This document shows positions 1 to 9,516 of a DNA stretch of 64,000 nucleotides, in pieces. The position numbers and the translations under genes are program-made. Under the pieces are notes generated by a model, which saw nothing but the letters and a program-made list of their open reading frames with translations, did no database searches and had not been told where the DNA came from. Numbering within the stretch: position 1 is the first letter of the stretch; each line of letters starts with the position of its first letter. The stretch is from Lutibacter sp. A64 (GTDB taxonomy: Bacteria; Bacteroidota; Bacteroidia; Flavobacteriales; Flavobacteriaceae), in assembly GCF_022429565.1 (NCBI RefSeq), contig NZ_CP092487.1, positions 78,501 through 142,500 of the forward strand, written 5' to 3'.

Positions 1-374
1 TCTTTGTATTCAAAAGTATCACTATCTCTTTTTTCAACAACTTTTGGAGTTGCAGAAGGACTGTAATTATTGTAAATAAAATCAATTTTTTTTTGCCCTT
101 TATAATCAATTTCAATAATTCCTCTTGAATATGAAAAAGCCTTAATTTTTTTAGTATCAGAATTGACTTTTAATTTATAAGATCCATAATTATTAATGGT
201 TGCTTTAGTTTTAACTTCATCTGTAAAAAAGACCGCATCTTTAATTATATTTCCATTTGAATCTTTAATATAACCTGATATTTTAGTTTTCTTTACTTTA
301 GTTTGACTAAAAATAGGAGTAGAGTATATTGCAAAAACTAACAGAATTGTTATTATTTTTAAAGGGTTTTTCAT
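1..374 (-). CDS. Secreted protein with carboxypeptidase-like regulatory domain, 3' part missing
   Basis: The reading frame begins at an ATG on the minus strand (374) and runs off the left edge of the window, so only about 124 N-terminal residues are visible. The start has a clear signal peptide (MKNPLK, a hydrophobic run, then IFSQ). It is followed by a short beta-rich segment with the pattern SGYIKDSNGNIIKDA, typical of the carboxypeptidase-regulatory-like domain found at the front of many Bacteroidota outer-membrane proteins. In related proteins this domain can precede a TonB plug, but the rest of the gene is outside the window, so the full architecture is unknown. It is divergent from the FUSC gene with 181 bp between them. 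Confidence 0.75.
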   Translation of the reverse strand, partial: MKNPLKIITILLVFAIYSTPIFSQTKVKKTKISGYIKDSNGNIIKDAVFFTDEVKTKATINNYGSYKLKVNSDTKKIKAFSYSRGIIEIDYKGQKKIDFIYNNYSPSATPKVVEKRDSDTFEYK

Positions 375-536
375 AATTTTTTAATTAATGATTTTAGCAT
401 AATAATACACAGTAAATTTAATAAATTATATCAAATATGGTACCAATAATAAATTATAATCTGTTTCAGTTTTAAGTGAGAATTGCTATATAATAATAAA
501 ATTCACTATAAAATCTACAAATAAATAAATACTACT

Positions 537-544
537 TAAATTTG
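537..544 (+). promoter_or_regulatory. Candidate -7 box for FUSC gene
   Basis: TAAATTTG matches the Bacteroidota -7 consensus TAnnTTTG and lies 11 bases before the ATG at 556 (17 before a second in-frame ATG at 562). That would give a very short leader. No well-placed -33 TTG was identified. Confidence 0.3.
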
Positions 545-555
545 TTTACTAATTT

Positions 556-2802
556 ATGGAAATGTTAGGTAAAATAAATAGATTTATTAAAAGTTTTAGT
601 TTTTTAAAAGCATTTGTATTAGCTTTTTCAATGCTTATTCCAATACTAATCTCAAATGCAGTTTTAGGTGATATTACAGTTGGGTTTAGTATAGCTTTAG
701 GTGTTTTGTTTTGCTCTCCAACCGATGTTCCTGGAAGTTTAAGACATAAGTTTTATGGGATTTTAATAGCTGTATTTTTATCGTTTTGCTTTACTTTTTT
801 ATTTGGTTTAATTGGTCAAACTAACTGGATAATAATTCCAGTTTTAGGAATTGCTGTTTTCTTAGTATCCTATCTTTCAGTTTTTGGTTTTAGAGCTTCA
901 CTTATATCATTTTCAGGTTTAATGTCAATTATATTAAGTTTTGCTTATGATGGAACTAAAATTTCTTTAATTAATCACGCTTTATTAGTTGCATCGGGTG
1001 GTATTTGGTATTTAATTTTATCAATGTCGGCTTCATTGCTGCTTCCAAAAATACAAACAGATCAATTATTTGTAAGTTTAATTGAAAAAACAGCTGCTTT
1101 TTTAAAAGTTAGAGGATCATTGTTAGTATGTAAAACAAATAGAGATGAATTGTATCACAAACTATTTAAATTACAGACTGAAATAAATGAAGATCACGAA
1201 TCTATAAGAGAAATTATTTTAAGTAAACGAACTAATTCTGGATTTTCACATAGAACAAGAAGACAGCAATTATTATTTTCAGAATTAATGGATATTTTAG
1301 AATTAGCAGTTTCTAATCCTGTTAATTATGAAGAATTTGATAAGGTTTTTAAAAAACATACAGAAAAAATAGAAACTTTTAAAGAGCTTACTTTTGAACT
1401 TGCAGATCAGTTAGAACACATTTCAAAGGTAATTAGAAAAGAAGAAAAATTAAAACCGAATACGAAAATCCCAGAAATTTTAAAAGATATTCAAAGAAAT
1501 ATAGATTATTATACTATTTTAGTTGGGTTGCCAAAAGCTAGAGTAGGGAGTTTAATGTTGATAAATCTTAAACACTATCAAGAAAAGCAAATACAAAGCC
1601 TTATTGGTATAGAGCGTATATTAGGAAATTATATTTCTAATAATAAAATTATAGATATTAAAGATGCTAATAGATTTATAACACCTCAAGATTACGACTT
1701 TAAAAAGCTTATAGAAAATTTTAGTTTTAAATCTCCAATTTTTAAACATTCTTTACGCCTTTCAATAATTGTTATTATTGGTTTTTTAGTAGGAAGTTTT
1801 TTTTCAATGCAAAACCCATATTGGATTTTAATTACAATTGTGGTAATTATGCGCCCAAGTTATGGGTTAACAAGAGAGCGTTCTATACAGCGGGTTATTG
1901 GTACTTTAATTGGCGCAGCAATAGCAACCGCTATAATTTTTATCACTCAAAATACGGTAGTTTACAGCGTAATAGCAATATCGTCTTTGCTATTGGCATT
2001 TTCAATAATTCAATCTAATTATAGAAATGCAGCAATTTTTATTACACTAGAGGTTGTTTTTGTATATGCAATTATAGATCCGAATGTTTTATCGGTTATA
2101 AAGTTTAGAATTATAGATACGTTAATTGGTGCTACTTTGGCATTTTTAGCAAATTATTTTTTATTACCTGCTTGGCAATTTCAAAGTATTCAAGAGTCTT
2201 TTAAAGAAGCTATTGAGGCAAATTGTGCTTTTTTAAAACAAATTGATATTTTTTATCATAAAAAAGGAGAGGTTCCAACGGTTTATAAATTGTCTAGAAA
2301 AGAGGCTTTTTTAGCCATTGGAAATTTAAATGCAGCTTTTCAACGCATGAGTCAAGATCCTAAATCTAAGCAAAAGGAATATGCGGTTATTTATAAATTA
2401 ATTACTTTAAATAATACATTTTTATCTTCGTTAACAGCTTTGGGTATGTTTATTAGAAATAATAAAACTACTATAGTTCCTGTTCACTTTGAAGTAATTG
2501 TAAGTCATATTATAACCAGGTTAAAACTTGCAGTAGCCCTTTTAGATGATAAAGAAAGACTTATAGATATAGAACGTTCTGAAGTTGAAATTGCTCAAAA
2601 AAAGTATGAAGCTTATTTTAAGAATTTATCTAAGCAAAGTGATAAAGAGCTAGAAGAAGGGTTAGAGATCTCTAAAGAAATGCGTGCTCAATTAAAAGAA
2701 ACTCAGTTAGTTTCTGAACAGATAAATTGGTTATTTAACTTGTCAGAAAAATTAATTAGTTCTATTAAAAAAATTAAAGCTAATAGAGAAAATAAGGTGT
2801 AA
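556..2802 (+). CDS. FUSC family membrane protein (YccS/YhfK-like)
   Basis: A 748-residue protein with the duplicated architecture of the FUSC (fusaric acid resistance-like) family. A first block of hydrophobic helices spans about residues 15-165, a long charged cytosolic stretch follows to about 390, a second hydrophobic block covers about 396-535 (with the typical NPYWILITIVVIMRPSYG region), and a charged helical tail ends the protein. Family members are related to aromatic acid or drug exporters such as AaeB, but the YccS/YhfK group has no well-established substrate. It stands alone in its orientation and ends 13 bp before the convergent amidohydrolase gene. Start at 556 (MEM); the ATG at 562 is an alternative. 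Confidence 0.88.
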   Translation: MEMLGKINRFIKSFSFLKAFVLAFSMLIPILISNAVLGDITVGFSIALGVLFCSPTDVPGSLRHKFYGILIAVFLSFCFTFLFGLIGQTNWIIIPVLGIAVFLVSYLSVFGFRASLISFSGLMSIILSFAYDGTKISLINHALLVASGGIWYLILSMSASLLLPKIQTDQLFVSLIEKTAAFLKVRGSLLVCKTNRDELYHKLFKLQTEINEDHESIREIILSKRTNSGFSHRTRRQQLLFSELMDILELAVSNPVNYEEFDKVFKKHTEKIETFKELTFELADQLEHISKVIRKEEKLKPNTKIPEILKDIQRNIDYYTILVGLPKARVGSLMLINLKHYQEKQIQSLIGIERILGNYISNNKIIDIKDANRFITPQDYDFKKLIENFSFKSPIFKHSLRLSIIVIIGFLVGSFFSMQNPYWILITIVVIMRPSYGLTRERSIQRVIGTLIGAAIATAIIFITQNTVVYSVIAISSLLLAFSIIQSNYRNAAIFITLEVVFVYAIIDPNVLSVIKFRIIDTLIGATLAFLANYFLLPAWQFQSIQESFKEAIEANCAFLKQIDIFYHKKGEVPTVYKLSRKEAFLAIGNLNAAFQRMSQDPKSKQKEYAVIYKLITLNNTFLSSLTALGMFIRNNKTTIVPVHFEVIVSHIITRLKLAVALLDDKERLIDIERSEVEIAQKKYEAYFKNLSKQSDKELEEGLEISKEMRAQLKETQLVSEQINWLFNLSEKLISSIKKIKANRENKV

Positions 2803-2826
2803 AAAAATTAAAAAACTATTTTACAC
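2797..2826. terminator. Hairpin spanning two convergent stop codons
   Basis: GTGTAAAA (2797-2804) is the exact reverse complement of TTTTACAC (2819-2826), with a 14-base A/T-rich loop. The arms contain or touch the stop codons of the FUSC gene and of the convergent amidohydrolase gene, so one small hairpin probably serves both. Confidence 0.5.
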
Positions 2827-4432
2827 GTTCTCCTCCAATAAAAGTTTCTTCAACTTGTATGTACGGAATTTTTTCAGCTGTAACAGTCATAATATCTTTG
2901 TTTAGAATGATGAAATCTGCCATTTTACCTATTTCAATACTTCCTTTTTCCATTTCTTCAAAATTAGAATAAGCTGCCCAAATTGTCATTCCTTTTAATG
3001 TTTCTTCACGCGTTAAAGCATTTTCCATTTGAAAACCATTTTCTGGGTAATTGTTTAAATCTTTTCGTGCAACAGCAGCATAAAAAGTTAAAAAAGGGCT
3101 CACTTTTTCAACAGGAAAATCGGTTCCTAGAGCTACTTTTCCGTAGGTGTTCAATAAATCTTTAAACGCATAAGCTCCTTTAATTCTATCAGCTCCAATT
3201 CTGTCTTCTGCCCAATACATATCAGATGTTGCGTGTGTTGGTTGTACAGATGGTAAAATATTATTAAAGTAGCTAAAGTCTGATTTATCAATAATTTGTG
3301 CATGTTCAATTCTCCAACGTCTATCTTTTTTACCTTTTAAAACTTTTTTATAGGTTTTTAACATTACAAAATTTGCAGAATCGCCAATTGCATGTGTATT
3401 CATTTGAAAATCTGATGCAGCAATTTTTTCAGCGTAACGTCCTAAATCTTCTAAAGGAGTAACTAATGCTCCAAAATGATTGTGTTTATCGCTATAAGAT
3501 TGTTTCATAGCCGCGCCGCGAGAACCCAAAGCACCATCAGCATATACTTTAAATGAACGCACATTTAAACGGTCTGTTTTTAATATGCCTTTTTTTGTAA
3601 AATAATCTATATTAGCATTACTAGCAGACACCATTGCATAGATTCTCATTTTAAGTTCTCCAGTTTGTTGTAAACTATCAATTATTTCAATAGTTTCTTT
3701 CGACAGTCCGGCATCGTCTACAGTTGTTAATCCTAAATCAATACAGATTTTTTCAGCATCTTTTAATGCTTTTACAATTTCTTTTTTTGAAGGTTTTGGA
3801 ATTATGGCTTCAATTAATTCCATTGGACCATCAATAAAGACACCCGTTAATTTTCCATTTTCTTTTAGAATATAACCACCTTCAGCTTTTGTATTTACAG
3901 TAACACCTGCTAGATCTATTGCAGCCTGATTTGCCAATAATGCATGACCATCAATTCTTGATATAGCAACTGGTGTTTTTGGAAATAATTCATCTAATTT
4001 TTCTTTTGTTGGAAATTCTTTAGTTTCCCAATCATTTTGATCCCAACCGCGACCAGTTATAAAAGAAACGTTATTTTTCTTTTGAAATTGGGAAATTTTA
4101 GATAAAACTTCTTCAAAATTTTTTGTTCCAGATACATCAACTTTTTGTTGTTGTAAGCCTAGACCTAAAAAATGGCAATGAGCATCTATAAAACCAGGTA
4201 AAATGGTTTTTCCTTTTACATCATTTATAAAGGTTGGCGCATATTTAACTTGTATTTCAAGTGTTGATCCAACGTCTACAATTTTGCCCTTATTTATGGC
4301 AAAAGCTTCAGCTTTATCAAAATTTTGATTAACTGTATAAATGTTTGCATTAATAATAATGCTATCTATTGCTTCTTTTTTTTCACAAGAAGAAATTAGA
4401 ATACTTAAAATTAAAATGGCCAGCTTTTTCAT
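2816..4432 (-). CDS. Amidohydrolase lipoprotein (YtcJ-like)
   Basis: A 538-residue metal-dependent hydrolase of the amidohydrolase superfamily, YtcJ/amidohydrolase_3 group. The N-terminus is a lipoprotein signal with lipobox ISSC (Cys16), so it is probably anchored in the envelope. The metal-binding HxH lies in GFIDAHCHFLG (His85/His87); further conserved motifs are the NTHAIGDSA and RIEHAQIID histidines and the GTDFPVE aspartate near the C-terminus. The family hydrolyses C-N bonds in varied amides and cyclic substrates, and the substrate here cannot be told. It is convergent with FUSC, and the next gene upstream on the same strand begins 60 bp away. Confidence 0.9.
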   Translation of the reverse strand: MKKLAILILSILISSCEKKEAIDSIIINANIYTVNQNFDKAEAFAINKGKIVDVGSTLEIQVKYAPTFINDVKGKTILPGFIDAHCHFLGLGLQQQKVDVSGTKNFEEVLSKISQFQKKNNVSFITGRGWDQNDWETKEFPTKEKLDELFPKTPVAISRIDGHALLANQAAIDLAGVTVNTKAEGGYILKENGKLTGVFIDGPMELIEAIIPKPSKKEIVKALKDAEKICIDLGLTTVDDAGLSKETIEIIDSLQQTGELKMRIYAMVSASNANIDYFTKKGILKTDRLNVRSFKVYADGALGSRGAAMKQSYSDKHNHFGALVTPLEDLGRYAEKIAASDFQMNTHAIGDSANFVMLKTYKKVLKGKKDRRWRIEHAQIIDKSDFSYFNNILPSVQPTHATSDMYWAEDRIGADRIKGAYAFKDLLNTYGKVALGTDFPVEKVSPFLTFYAAVARKDLNNYPENGFQMENALTREETLKGMTIWAAYSNFEEMEKGSIEIGKMADFIILNKDIMTVTAEKIPYIQVEETFIGGERVK

Positions 4433-4492
4433 AATGTAGGTTTTATAGTTGTTAAAACTACATAAAAAAGCTAGAACAATAGATAATTTATT

Positions 4493-6217
4493 TTACAAAT
4501 CAAATTTGTAGGTGATACCTGCTAAAATTTGTAACGGTTGTACTTGGTAATTTACAAAAGGTTCGTATTTTTCACCAAGAGCATTGTTTAGTTTTGCAAA
4601 AGCTGTTAGTCTGTCAGAGAAAATATAACCACCATTTATGTTTAAATCCATATACGATTTATTTTTTACAACAGTTCCTTCCTCAGGAATTTGACCGTAT
4701 GAGATTACAAAGTCTTTTGTTGCTCCGCTATAAAATAATTTTGCACCTGCAAACCATTTATTTTTTTGAAAATCGGCAGAAATAGTTGCAGTAATTTCTG
4801 GTAAATTCCAAGCTTCTGCTTCATTTTCTGTAGAATAATTATTGTAATTAATAGTACTTCCAAAATTAAATTCTTTTGAAGCATCGATGGTTAATTCTCC
4901 AAAAAAGCCAAGAGTTTTAACATTGTCGTAAATTACATTAAAAGAATTTCCTGCTTCATAAGCGTTTGTAACTTCAAATGTACCATCTGTTTTGGATGCA
5001 TTTTGAAGAAACAACGGTTTATTTTGTTCGTTTGTATGGCTCACATTAAAATTATAAGCAATATTTGAAGCGAGTTTTCCTTTTGCTCCTGCGAAAGCTT
5101 TGTATTGTTTATCGGTTTGTTGAATGTCTAAAGTTGGTGAAACATATGGATTTAAGAGTGTATAATCTTGATAAGTATTTTGCACTAAATCTCCTGTAGC
5201 ACCAGCAACCAAAATAAAAATTTCATCAATTAACTTTAAAGAAGCTGTTACATTTGGGTATGCATAAAATTCATTTGTTTTATTGTCTAGGTCGCTAGAA
5301 TAGTAAATTTTAGCACCTAAGTTAATGGTTAAATTATCTCTTAATACTTCAAAATTAGGACTTACTCCTAAGTTTAAATAGCTATATTTAAGATCATCTG
5401 TTGTAAGGTAATTTTGTTTAAACTTTCCTTTTACTAAGTCAACTAAAAACTCAGCATTTATTAATTCTGTAGAAATTGGAAATTCTAATTTAGGAGCTAT
5501 TTTAAATCTAAACTCGTTACTTTTATAGTTATCTGAAAAATTCATTAATTCTGCAGTGGCTCCTTTAAAAAAGGAATCATTAAATTCAATGTTTCCACCT
5601 ACATAAATATTTTTATATATTTGTTTTTCATCAATAGTATTTAAAATTGTTTCATCAAAATTTACAGCCGTTCCATAATAATTATAGAGCTTACGTTGTA
5701 CGCCAGCATTAATTTGCCAGTTATAATATTTGTCGAAAAATTTATAAAAACCATCTATACGCGTATCAGCAAAATTATCATCTAATTGTAAATCTTTAAT
5801 TCCACCTTCAGAAGAATGATGGTTAATAAATACACCTAAATCGTTATATCTTGGATCTCCAGTGTGTATATATGCTTCAAAAAGCGGACTGGTAAAGTTT
5901 CCAAAACCAGCAGAAATGTAATTTTCGAATAAACGTTCTTTTGGCGCTCTTTGTACACTTTTAGCTTTACCTTTTGAAGGTGTAAAAGTAGATGCTACTG
6001 GAATAGAAAAAATACTATAGGTTACCTTTTCTTTTTCTATTGTGGTTGTGGTGTCTATATTTGGATTTGACTTTACCTTAAAAGCGTCAGAAATTTTTGG
6101 AGTGTAGGGTTTTACTACTAAAATTTCTTCAGTACTTAAAGTATCTTTTTTAGTTTCTTGAGAAAAAGCACTATTAATTGTAAAAATAGCTAGTGTTATT
6201 ATAAATAGCTTTCGCAT
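4493..6217 (-). CDS. Outer-membrane beta-barrel protein, TonB-receptor-like
   Basis: A protein of about 574 residues. I place the start at 6217 (MRKLFI), because this gives a clean signal peptide ending SAFSQ; a 21-residue upstream extension exists in frame but would bury it. After a short N-terminal segment (EEILVVKPYTPKISDAF) the sequence is alternating hydrophobic/aromatic beta strands to the end, closing with the aromatic-rich TYKFDL expected of outer-membrane barrels. No convincing plug domain is visible, so it may be a barrel related to TonB-dependent receptors rather than a full receptor. It lies 67 bp downstream of a giant TPR gene on the same strand, a pairing common in flavobacteria, which suggests a joint envelope role. 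Confidence 0.72.
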   Translation of the reverse strand: MRKLFIITLAIFTINSAFSQETKKDTLSTEEILVVKPYTPKISDAFKVKSNPNIDTTTTIEKEKVTYSIFSIPVASTFTPSKGKAKSVQRAPKERLFENYISAGFGNFTSPLFEAYIHTGDPRYNDLGVFINHHSSEGGIKDLQLDDNFADTRIDGFYKFFDKYYNWQINAGVQRKLYNYYGTAVNFDETILNTIDEKQIYKNIYVGGNIEFNDSFFKGATAELMNFSDNYKSNEFRFKIAPKLEFPISTELINAEFLVDLVKGKFKQNYLTTDDLKYSYLNLGVSPNFEVLRDNLTINLGAKIYYSSDLDNKTNEFYAYPNVTASLKLIDEIFILVAGATGDLVQNTYQDYTLLNPYVSPTLDIQQTDKQYKAFAGAKGKLASNIAYNFNVSHTNEQNKPLFLQNASKTDGTFEVTNAYEAGNSFNVIYDNVKTLGFFGELTIDASKEFNFGSTINYNNYSTENEAEAWNLPEITATISADFQKNKWFAGAKLFYSGATKDFVISYGQIPEEGTVVKNKSYMDLNINGGYIFSDRLTAFAKLNNALGEKYEPFVNYQVQPLQILAGITYKFDL

Positions 6218-6284
6218 AGGTTTTATTTTAAATGTTGAAAGTTTATAAAGTTTGTGAGTTGTATTGAATAAACTTGCCATTATT

Positions 6285-9200
6285 TTAATTTTTTACAGAT
6301 TCGTTAGTTTTTGCGGCTTCAGTTTTAATTTTAGCTAAAGCTGTTTCGGCTTCTTCAACTACATCGTCGAATTGGGCAAAGTTTTTTATGACACTTTCTA
6401 ATATATATGTTGCTTGGTAAGCGTCTTTTAATTCGTAATAATTCTTTGCCATTGTTATTAAGCCTTTTGCAGCCCAATATTTATATGCTGAATAATCTGA
6501 AGCAATTTTTTGAATAATCTGATTTGAAACACGGTAACTTCCATCTTTATTTTCAAAATATGCGCTGTAATATAATGCTTCAGCTTTTAGTTCTCCAGTA
6601 GCAATTGTTTCTACTTGAGCATATGCATTTCTTGCTTTAGTTTCATTGTTGGTTTTAATAGCTGAACGCGCAATTATTATATGCGCATCAGATTTTACAC
6701 GGTTTTCTAATTTAGAATTTTTTAGTACTGTTTCAGCATATGCAACAGCATTGTTATAATCTTTGTTTTCGTAATAACCTTTCATTAAGTTAGATTGTGC
6801 AAACGTAATATTTTGAGGTAATTCGGCTTCTTTTTCTAAGCGTTCTAAAACAGGTGTTGCCTTTTGCCAATTGTTATTTTCTAAATATACCAGTGCTAAT
6901 CTCGATAGAGCATTTTCGGTAAATTCATTTTGTTGTTGCTCTATTACATACGTGTAATGTGGAATAGTTTCTTGATGTTTATCTTCAGAAAATAATGACT
7001 GTGCTAAATAAAAATGTGATTGTAAGGCGTGTAATCCTTTAGGGAAATTTAATAAGTATTTTTTAAAACTTGAAATTGCTTTGCTGTGGTTGTTTTGTAA
7101 ATATTGTTTTTCGGCAGACTCAAACATGTCATTATCTAAATCGGCATCAGATACTTCAACAAAATCAACTGTTTGTATCCATCTAGCATATTCGTCTACA
7201 TTTCCTAAATCTACATAAATTTGACGAGCATCTTTTACGGCTTGTCTAGCTTCAGCAGTATTTGGAAAATTTGTTACAACAGATTTATACGTTGTTAATG
7301 CTTCTTCGTTTTTATCGGTATTGTAATAAATTAATCCTTTTTTTAATAGCGCTTTAGAAACTAACGGACTTCTTTTATAATCCTTAATTAAATTATTAAA
7401 ACTAGTAATTGCTTGTTGATTTTGTCCTTTTTTAATGTACGAATTTCCTAAAACATAAAAAGCATCATCTCTATAAGTTGATCTAGCATGTGAGTTTAAA
7501 AACGAATTTAAAGTTTCAATTTTAGCGTTTTCGTTTCCTGTTAAACCGTAACAAATGGCCTTTTGAAATTGTGCATAATCTCTATCTATTCCATTAATTT
7601 CAATAGCTTTATTGTAATAGTTAATAGCATTTGTATAGTCGCTATTTACAAAGTAACCATCAGCAATTCTTAAGTAACTATCATTTGTTCTAATTTTATC
7701 TCCGGTATTATTAGAAATGTATTTTTTAAATGTTTTAATAGCATTTGTATAGTCTTTTTGCTTAAAATAAGCATAGGCAATATTGTAATCTATATGTTCA
7801 AATTCTGGAGTATTATAAGCTTTAGAATTTGCTTTAAACATATTAAAATCGGTTAAAGCATCTTTAAAATTGTTTAACCTATGGTTGGTTTCACCTTTCC
7901 AAAAAGTAGCTTTTGCGGTAATAGTTTCATCTAAAGCTACCGTTAAAGAATTTTCAAAATTTTCTTTAGCTTGGTTGTATGCTCCTTCAGAAAAAAGTTC
8001 TGAACCTCTGTAAAATGCAACTTTTTGAAATAAGGCTTGTTCTTTAGTTCCTTTTTTGTTTTTCAAAAATTCTAAAGCTCCTTTATAATCTTTTGATGTA
8101 ATATAGGCGCTAATTATTAGGTTATCAATTTCTTCTTTGTGAACAGATTTTGGATACAATTCTATATATTCTTGTAAAACTTCAGGTACACTTTTATAAG
8201 GATTCCCTATTTGGTAACTAAGTTTTGCATAATTTAACCAAGCATCTTTTTGAATTTCTGGCTCATATTTCATTTGTGCTGCATTTCTAAATGCATTTAA
8301 AGCCTCATTTTTTTGATCTAGTTTTAGATAACATTCGGCTAAATGATAGAAAGCATTTTGAGCTACACCATTATTTCCATCAATTATTTTATTGAAATTG
8401 TTGATGGCATTTTCATAATCGTTTTGTTTGTAGTACGAATATCCCAATAAATAATAATCGGTATTATTCCATTTTCCGCGTTTACCTTTGTAATTTTTTA
8501 AATGCGGAATAGCCTCATCATATTTTTGGAGGTTAAAATAACTTTCACCTACAATTTTAGAAATTTCAGAATGTTCTAATCCTCTAGCTCTTTCTAATAA
8601 TGGTTCACCTTTTTCAATGGCAATTTCAAATTTTCCTAATTTAAAATTCATATCAGCCAAATAGTAAGAAACATCTTTTTTAAACGAGGTATCTTCTTCA
8701 ACTTCACCTAAATACTTACCAGCGGTATCATAATCGTCTTGATTGTAAGCGATAAAACCGTAGTAATATTTAGCTTGCGCTCCATATTCTTGCGAGTCTA
8801 ATAAATTTAAGAAGTAATTTTTAGCTTTGCTATAATTTTTAGTTGCAAACAAAGAATACGCATATTTAAAATTATAGGTTTCTTCTTGTTTTATAGATAG
8901 ATTTGTAGTGTTAACTTTTTTATACCATTTTGCAGCATAAGAATATTTACCAACTTTATAGTAATAATCTGCCACATCTATAAAAGCGCCATTTCTTTTG
9001 TTACTTGTTGGATATTTATCAACAAATTCTTGCATTAAATCGTCCGAATTTCGTTGGCCTAATACAATGGCACAATTTGCAGCGTAATATTCGCAATTAG
9101 CTTTAAGCTCTGAAGTGGTGTCGAATTCACTTTTTAGCGCATTAAATTTGTGCTGCGCGGCAACATAAGCTTTGTTTTGATATAATTCAACTGCGTGGTT

Positions 9201-9302
9201 ATATTCTTTAAGTGGATTTGTGTAAATGGCTGATTTTTGTGCAGAAACAGCTCCGAAGATAAAAAATATAATGAAAGGTAATACACTATTTTTATAATTC
9301 AT
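6285..9302 (-). CDS. Periplasmic tetratricopeptide repeat protein
   Basis: A 1005-residue protein with a signal peptide (IFFIFGAVSAQ), followed by TPR or Sel1/YbgF-like helical hairpins over nearly the whole length. Repeated patterns such as A..YY.KG.Y..A...Y.K and the FP.(S/T)..A signature, where a repeat ends in a proline turn, mark the units. There is no catalytic domain, so it is probably a periplasmic scaffold. The downstream gene encodes an outer-membrane barrel in the same operon, and ftsE is divergent 214 bp away. The function is unproven; a role in envelope assembly or surface-complex stability is an inference from this context. Confidence 0.85.
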   Translation of the reverse strand: MNYKNSVLPFIIFFIFGAVSAQKSAIYTNPLKEYNHAVELYQNKAYVAAQHKFNALKSEFDTTSELKANCEYYAANCAIVLGQRNSDDLMQEFVDKYPTSNKRNGAFIDVADYYYKVGKYSYAAKWYKKVNTTNLSIKQEETYNFKYAYSLFATKNYSKAKNYFLNLLDSQEYGAQAKYYYGFIAYNQDDYDTAGKYLGEVEEDTSFKKDVSYYLADMNFKLGKFEIAIEKGEPLLERARGLEHSEISKIVGESYFNLQKYDEAIPHLKNYKGKRGKWNNTDYYLLGYSYYKQNDYENAINNFNKIIDGNNGVAQNAFYHLAECYLKLDQKNEALNAFRNAAQMKYEPEIQKDAWLNYAKLSYQIGNPYKSVPEVLQEYIELYPKSVHKEEIDNLIISAYITSKDYKGALEFLKNKKGTKEQALFQKVAFYRGSELFSEGAYNQAKENFENSLTVALDETITAKATFWKGETNHRLNNFKDALTDFNMFKANSKAYNTPEFEHIDYNIAYAYFKQKDYTNAIKTFKKYISNNTGDKIRTNDSYLRIADGYFVNSDYTNAINYYNKAIEINGIDRDYAQFQKAICYGLTGNENAKIETLNSFLNSHARSTYRDDAFYVLGNSYIKKGQNQQAITSFNNLIKDYKRSPLVSKALLKKGLIYYNTDKNEEALTTYKSVVTNFPNTAEARQAVKDARQIYVDLGNVDEYARWIQTVDFVEVSDADLDNDMFESAEKQYLQNNHSKAISSFKKYLLNFPKGLHALQSHFYLAQSLFSEDKHQETIPHYTYVIEQQQNEFTENALSRLALVYLENNNWQKATPVLERLEKEAELPQNITFAQSNLMKGYYENKDYNNAVAYAETVLKNSKLENRVKSDAHIIIARSAIKTNNETKARNAYAQVETIATGELKAEALYYSAYFENKDGSYRVSNQIIQKIASDYSAYKYWAAKGLITMAKNYYELKDAYQATYILESVIKNFAQFDDVVEEAETALAKIKTEAAKTNESVKN

Positions 9303-9468
9303 TCTAATAAAAATTGAAAGTTTAAAACTATAATCTAATAACGCAATTTTTTTTCAAAATTGCATATACTATTCGTTTTTTTATCAAAATATTATAACAA
9401 AAACTATACCTTATATTTAAAATTGAATTGTAGAATTTTAAATTAATTAATTATTAGTTGTTTAGATG

Positions 9469-9499
9469 TTGAAAATTTATAATTAAATATTTAGATTTG
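9469..9499 (+). promoter_or_regulatory. Flavobacterial promoter of ftsE
   Basis: A TTG at 9469-9471 and TAGATTTG at 9492-9499 are separated by 20 bases, fitting the Bacteroidota TTG-N(17-23)-TAnnTTTG promoter. The ATG follows 17 bases later. Confidence 0.55.
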
Positions 9500-9516
9500 T
9501 TAAAAATCATTATTAG

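Noticed and set aside
6218..6280. Longer N-terminus for the outer-membrane barrel protein
   Set aside because: It would place 21 polar residues before the signal peptide, which is not expected for an exported protein.
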